Source: Microvirga sp. VF16 (GTDB lineage: Bacteria > Pseudomonadota > Alphaproteobacteria > Rhizobiales > Beijerinckiaceae). From it: a stretch of 64,000 nucleotides of DNA. Where the stretch lies: assembly GCF_016864375.1 (NCBI RefSeq), contig NZ_CP069354.1, forward strand, positions 4,189,501-4,253,500, written 5' to 3'. Positions 60,443 to 64,000 of the stretch are shown piece after piece. Each line of letters opens with the position of its first letter. Position 1 is the stretch's first letter. The notes beneath the pieces are model-generated. The model worked only from the letters and a program-made list of their open reading frames with translations, was not told the origin of the DNA and made no database searches. Position numbers and translations under genes: made by a program.

Positions 60443-61399
60443 ATGAGCACCATGTCGAACAGTTTGACCGAAACCCAAGCAGAGCACCTTGCCACGGCAG
60501 GCCTGTCGCAGGGTGACGTGTCCGACTTCTTCGCTCTTCTCAAGCCGCGCGTGATGTTTCTTGTCGTGTTCACGGCGCTGGTCGGCATGGTCGTGAGTCA
60601 TCCGAATGTTCACCCGGTCGTGGCTTTCGTATCGCTTCTGATGATCGCCGTCGGCGGCGGAGCCTCCGGCTGCCTGAACATGTGGTGGGATGCGGATATC
60701 GACGCCGTGATGACCCGCACCCGCAAGCGTCCGATTCCGGCCGGCAAGATCCAACCGGGAGAGGCTCTGGCCTTCGGCGTGACGCTCTCCGTCGGCTCGG
60801 TGATCATTCTCGGTCTCGTCAGCAACTGGCTCGCGGCCGGGCTGCTCGCCTTCACAATCTTCTTCTACGTGGTCATCTATTCTATGTGGCTGAAGCGTTC
60901 GACGCCGCAGAATATCGTCATCGGCGGTGCGGCCGGCGCCCTCCCCCCGATCGTCGCGCAGGCTGCCGTCACCGGCCACGTCGCTTGGGACAGCATCGTG
61001 CTGTTCGCGATCATCTTCATGTGGACGCCACCGCACTTCTGGGCGCTCGCCCTGGTGAAGTCGGGCGACTACGAGCGCGCCGGCATTCCTATGATGCCGA
61101 ACGTCGCCGGCCCCGATTCCACGCGCTTCCAGATTCTCGCCTATACCGTTCTGCTCGTCCCGCTCGGTCTCGCTCCGGTGGCTCTTGGCTTCGGCGGACT
61201 GGCCTATGCCATCATCGCGACGATCGGCGGCCTCGGCATGCTGGCGCTCGCCGTGCAGGTCTATCGCCTGCGCCAAGGCGAGCCTGCCATGCGGGTGGCT
61301 CAGCAGCTCTTCGGCTTCTCGATCCTTTATCTCTTCCTGCTCTTCGCAACGCTTCTCGCGGAGCATGGCTTCGGCTTCTTCCGGCCGGTCTTTGGGTGA
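60443..61399 (+). CDS. ctaB: Protohaem IX farnesyltransferase
   Basis: 318 residues from ATG 60443; an upstream frame from 60311 is not preferred because it reads the intergenic stretch. UbiA-type enzyme with the Asp-rich 'MWWDADIDAVMTRTRKRPIP' motif and 'WTPPHFWALAL'. It makes haem O, precursor of haem A, for CoxA. Multiple membrane helices. It lies between coxA and the CoxF-like gene. Confidence 0.95.
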   Translation: MSTMSNSLTETQAEHLATAGLSQGDVSDFFALLKPRVMFLVVFTALVGMVVSHPNVHPVVAFVSLLMIAVGGGASGCLNMWWDADIDAVMTRTRKRPIPAGKIQPGEALAFGVTLSVGSVIILGLVSNWLAAGLLAFTIFFYVVIYSMWLKRSTPQNIVIGGAAGALPPIVAQAAVTGHVAWDSIVLFAIIFMWTPPHFWALALVKSGDYERAGIPMMPNVAGPDSTRFQILAYTVLLVPLGLAPVALGFGGLAYAIIATIGGLGMLALAVQVYRLRQGEPAMRVAQQLFGFSILYLFLLFATLLAEHGFGFFRPVFG

Positions 61400-61403
61400 T
61401 CGA

Positions 61404-61565
61404 ATGGCGGATAACAAAGCCCCTCACAGCCTGACGACCGAGGAACAGAAGCGGCGTCGCAAGCGTTCGCTCGCTCTGGCGCTCGTTCTCGGTGCTCTCG
61501 TGCTGATTTTCTACGTGGTTACGATCGCGAAGCTCGGACCGGGCGTCATGCAGCGCCCCATGTGA
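61404..61565 (+). CDS. Small CoxF-like assembly protein
   Basis: 53 residues from ATG 61404. A basic N-terminus ('EEQKRRRKRSLALAL') and a single membrane helix ('LALALVLGALVLIFYVVTIAKLG') make it a one-pass membrane protein. A gene of this size sits between ctaB and ctaG in many alphaproteobacteria and is called CoxF or a hypothetical. Its starts four bases after ctaB and ends 21 bases before ctaG, so it belongs to the operon. Confidence 0.8.
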   Translation: MADNKAPHSLTTEEQKRRRKRSLALALVLGALVLIFYVVTIAKLGPGVMQRPM

Positions 61566-61586
61566 GATGAACCTGAGATAGAACCG

Positions 61587-62177
61587 ATGGCTGAAACATC
61601 CAATCTCCAGCGCAAGATGCACCGTACGGCCTTCGCCTGCGCCGGCGTCGTCGTGGGAATGGTCGGCCTCGCCTATGCTTCCGTGCCGCTCTACGATCTC
61701 TTCTGCAAGGTCACCGGCTTCGGCGGCACTCCGATCGTCCGCGACGAGAACGGCTCGGAGGTCATGGACCGGACGATTGCCGTTCGCTTCGACTCCAATG
61801 TCGCGCCCGGTCTGAACTGGCGCTTTTCGCCGGAAAAGCCAGAGGTCAAGGTCAAGCTCGGCGAGACCACGACGGTCTACTACAAGGTCACCAATGCGGG
61901 TGATAAGCCCAGCACCGGCATAGCCACCTACAACGTGCAGCCGGATCTGGCCGGCACCTATTTCTCCAAGCTCGAATGCTTCTGCTTCACCGAGCAGACC
62001 CTGCAGCCGGGCGAGACCCTGGAATCAGCGGTCGTGTTCTACGTCGACCCCCGCCTCGTGCAGGACGCCGACGTGAAGGACCTGACCTCCCTCACCCTCT
62101 CCTACACCTACTTCCCCTCCAAGGGGGGCCAGCCGGTGGCGGAGGCGACATCATCCACCAAACCCATTGCTCAATAA
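61587..62177 (+). CDS. ctaG: Cytochrome c oxidase assembly protein CtaG/Cox11
   Basis: 196 residues. One N-terminal membrane helix, then a periplasmic immunoglobulin-like domain with the copper-binding 'ECFCFTEQTL' CxC motif. It delivers copper to the CuB site of CoxA. 'PLYDLFCKVTGFGGTP' is a family hallmark. It lies between coxF-like and coxC genes. Confidence 0.96.
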   Translation: MAETSNLQRKMHRTAFACAGVVVGMVGLAYASVPLYDLFCKVTGFGGTPIVRDENGSEVMDRTIAVRFDSNVAPGLNWRFSPEKPEVKVKLGETTTVYYKVTNAGDKPSTGIATYNVQPDLAGTYFSKLECFCFTEQTLQPGETLESAVVFYVDPRLVQDADVKDLTSLTLSYTYFPSKGGQPVAEATSSTKPIAQ

Positions 62178-62245
62178 GGGACGTGACAAGCTGGGCGGAA
62201 ACGTCTTAAAGCGAGTTCACATTCGAGGCACGGAGACGACACGAA

Positions 62246-63109
62246 ATGGCCGAGGCCCACGCCAAGAACCACGACTACCACATTCTTGAACCGAGCCCGT
62301 GGCCGCTCATCGGCGCGGTCAGTGCCTTCCTGATGGCGGCAGGGTTCGTGACCTGGTGGAAAGCCCTGACCATCGCCGGGATGCATCTCGGCCCCTTCAT
62401 CTTCGGCGCAGGCATCATCGGCGTGCTTTACACCATGCTGAGCTGGTGGACCGACGTCGTGAAGGAGGCCAATACCGGCTTCCATACCCGCGTGGTCCAG
62501 CTTCACCACCGCTACGGCATGATCATGTTCATCGCCTCCGAGGTGATGTTCTTCGCCGCCTGGTTCTGGGCCTATTTTGATGCCGCTCTCTATGCCGGCG
62601 ATCCGCAGCTCTACGCGCGCGTCGAGGCTCTCGGCGGCGTGTGGCCCCCGAAGGGCATCGAGACCTTCGATCCCTGGCACCTGCCGCTTCTCAACACCCT
62701 GATCCTGCTCACCTCCGGCACCACGGTCACCTGGGCGCACCATGCGCTTCTGGAGAACGACCGCCAGGGCCTCAAGGCGGGCCTGTGGCTCACGGTGATC
62801 CTGGGCCTCTTGTTCAGTTTCGTTCAGGCCTACGAGTACAGCCATGCGGCCTTCGGCTTCAAAGGCAACATCTACGGCGCCACCTTCTTCATGGCGACGG
62901 GCTTCCACGGCGCGCATGTGATCATCGGCACGATCTTCCTGGCCGTCTGCCTGCTGCGCACCTATCGCGGCGACTTCACGCCCAAGCAGCACCTCGGCTT
63001 CGAATTCGCCGCCTGGTACTGGCACTTCGTCGACGTGGTGTGGCTGTTCCTCTTCGCCGCCATCTATGTGTGGGGCTACGGCGGCCCCGTGGCCGGCGGC
63101 GGTCACTGA
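62246..63109 (+). CDS. coxC: Cytochrome c oxidase subunit III
   Basis: 287 residues, seven membrane helices. 'RYGMIMFIASEVMFFAAWFWAYF' and 'GFHGAHVIIGTIFL' and the end 'YWHFVDVVWLFLFAAIYVWG' are family marks; the lipid-binding Glu lies in 'ASEVMFF'. It stabilises proton uptake in CoxA. Last subunit gene before the hairpin at 63138. Confidence 0.97.
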   Translation: MAEAHAKNHDYHILEPSPWPLIGAVSAFLMAAGFVTWWKALTIAGMHLGPFIFGAGIIGVLYTMLSWWTDVVKEANTGFHTRVVQLHHRYGMIMFIASEVMFFAAWFWAYFDAALYAGDPQLYARVEALGGVWPPKGIETFDPWHLPLLNTLILLTSGTTVTWAHHALLENDRQGLKAGLWLTVILGLLFSFVQAYEYSHAAFGFKGNIYGATFFMATGFHGAHVIIGTIFLAVCLLRTYRGDFTPKQHLGFEFAAWYWHFVDVVWLFLFAAIYVWGYGGPVAGGGH

Positions 63110-63137
63110 CCCCGCTCACCGCAATACGATTGAGCAG

Positions 63138-63162
63138 GGGCGGCTTCAAAAGCCGCCCTTTG
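63138..63162 (+). terminator. Terminator-like hairpin after coxC
   Basis: GGGCGGCT at 63138-63145 pairs with AGCCGCCC at 63151-63158 around TCAAA, followed by TTTGCATTT. It may end most cox messages or reduce expression of the DUF983 and SURF1 genes. Confidence 0.75.
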
Positions 63163-63227
63163 CATTTGGACTCCACGGCACCATCGACCATGGAGTTCGT
63201 TGACCGGTAAGCTTCTGGAGAAAAGCC

Positions 63228-63599
63228 GTGGCCCGCGATCCTTCCGCCCCCTCGCCGATCACCACCGGCCTCAAGGGCCTATGCCCCCGCTGCGGCAAGG
63301 GACATCTGTTCCAGGGCTATCTGAAGGTTCAGCCGAAATGCGAGGTCTGCGGCCTCGACCTCGCCTTTGCCGATACGGGCGACGGCCCGGCCTTCTTCGT
63401 CATGTCCTTCGTCGGCATCGTGGTGGTGGCCCTCGCTCTCTGGGCCGAGTTCGCCTATTCCCCGCCGATCTGGCTCCACCTCGTCATGTGGACGGCCTTG
63501 AGCATCATCCTGAGCCTCCTCCTCGTCCGGCCGCTCAAGGGCGTTCTCGTGAACCTGCAGTACCACCACAAGGCCGAGGAAGGGCGCTTCCAGAAGTGA
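63228..63599 (+). CDS. DUF983 protein of the cox operon
   Basis: 123 residues from GTG 63228. Two zinc-ribbon-like CxxC pairs near the N-terminus ('CPRCGKG' and 'CEVCGLDL') are followed by two membrane helices ('FFVMSFVGIVVVALALWAEF' and 'LVMWTALSIILSLLLV'). DUF983 genes sit next to surf1 in most alphaproteobacterial cox operons; a role in haem or copper handling is likely but unproven. Its TGA overlaps the SURF1 start (GTGA). Confidence 0.9.
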   Translation: MARDPSAPSPITTGLKGLCPRCGKGHLFQGYLKVQPKCEVCGLDLAFADTGDGPAFFVMSFVGIVVVALALWAEFAYSPPIWLHLVMWTALSIILSLLLVRPLKGVLVNLQYHHKAEEGRFQK

Positions 63600-64000
63600 C
63601 GGCCTCGACCCACAATGGCCGCTCGCTGATCCTTCCCGGTCTGGCGGCGCTCGTCGCACTCGCCATCCTGATCGGTCTCGGCACCTGGCAGCTCCAGCGC
63701 AAGGCCTGGAAGGAAGACCTGATCGCGCAGATCGAGGCCCGGGCCTACGGCGATCCCGGCGCCATCGTCCCAGAGTCGGACTGGGCCACCTGGCGTGCGG
63801 ACCAGGACGAGTTCCGGAAGGTGCGCATAACCGGCACGTTCCTGCACGAGTTCGAAGCCCCCGTTTACGGCCTCGCTCCCGGCGAGCGCCAGGGCGCGCC
63901 GATCCAAGGCTATTACCTGATCACGCCCCTGAAGCCCGCAACCGGCGCCATCGTGATGATCAACCGGGGATTCGTGCCCACGGATCTGCGCGATCCGGTC
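63596..64000 (+). CDS. SURF1-family oxidase assembly protein, cut by window edge
   Basis: 135 residues visible from GTG 63596 to the last base, with no stop. The N-terminal membrane helix 'LAALVALAILIGLGTWQLQRK' is the SURF1 hallmark, and 'RKVRITGTF' and 'GYYLITPLKP' with 'VMINRGFVP' follow in order. SURF1 helps insert haem A into CoxA. The second membrane helix expected at the C-terminus lies outside the window. Translation is coupled to DUF983 through the GTGA overlap. Confidence 0.92.
   Translation, partial: MTASTHNGRSLILPGLAALVALAILIGLGTWQLQRKAWKEDLIAQIEARAYGDPGAIVPESDWATWRADQDEFRKVRITGTFLHEFEAPVYGLAPGERQGAPIQGYYLITPLKPATGAIVMINRGFVPTDLRDPV

Overview
This window comes from the chromosome of a GC-rich alphaproteobacterium. 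Gene content and order point to the Hyphomicrobiales, most like Methylobacteriaceae such as Microvirga (inference from gene families and synteny, not from a database search). Pointers are a CcrM-type GANTC methyltransferase next to rnhB, the order mutY-DUF721-dsbA-smc, a split atpI-B-E-F'-F operon, an aa3 oxidase operon coxB-coxA-ctaB-coxF-ctaG-coxC-DUF983-SURF1, an IalB protein, an alphaproteobacterial SAM-II riboswitch, and many short palindromic intergenic repeats. Most of the window is core genome. I saw no tRNA, rRNA, prophage, IS element or CRISPR array.

Layout. 1-4.2 kb is the accessory-looking part: a glycine-rich repeat protein cut by the left edge (minus strand), a 780-bp AT-richer intergenic region, a LuxR-type regulator whose receiver domain lacks the phospho-acceptor Asp, and an acidic protein built of repeated 'VxQDADVxL' units. 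4.2-7.7 kb holds a SleB-like wall hydrolase, an XRE/MmyB regulator divergent from a small membrane protein, a GFA-fold protein and a small membrane protein coupled to ppdK. 7.7-17.7 kb holds ppdK, a GIY-YIG protein beside a palindromic element, an L,D-transpeptidase, glyQ-glyS, an S49 peptidase, a Tyr/Arg-rich secreted peptide, a tRNA-modification-type methyltransferase and a DUF2007 protein. 17.7-25 kb holds a polyprenyl diphosphate synthase, metQ behind a SAM-II riboswitch, ispE, a TPR protein and ETF:ubiquinone oxidoreductase. 25-33 kb is DNA repair, cofactor and DNA-modification genes (ogt, UDG, moaB, radical SAM, rnhB, ccrM) with a metallopeptidase. 33-39 kb holds an iron-type ABC importer without its ATPase, a LysR regulator, mutY, DUF721 and dsbA. 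39-46 kb holds smc and the F0 part of ATP synthase. 46.5-49.4 kb is a less GC-rich acyltransferase with a duplicated SGNH domain. 49.7-54.9 kb is the glycine cleavage operon behind a tandem glycine riboswitch. 55-64 kb holds a CorC-like protein, a lipoprotein, IalB and the aa3 oxidase operon, which has an FNR/FixK-type box upstream.

How the genes work together. Two metabolite-sensing RNAs control methionine uptake (SAM-II/metQ) and glycine breakdown (glycine riboswitch/gcvT-H-osmC-PA-PB). The cox operon carries both the oxidase subunits and the factors that build haem A, CuA and CuB, while ETF-QO feeds electrons into the same quinone pool and the atp operon supplies the F0 motor. The points I consider most worth a second look are the repeat-protein/pseudo-receiver locus at 1-4151, the duplicated SGNH module at 46.5-49.4 kb, the hairpin and short ORF behind the SAM-II riboswitch, and the inverted element pair bracketing atpF'-atpF.
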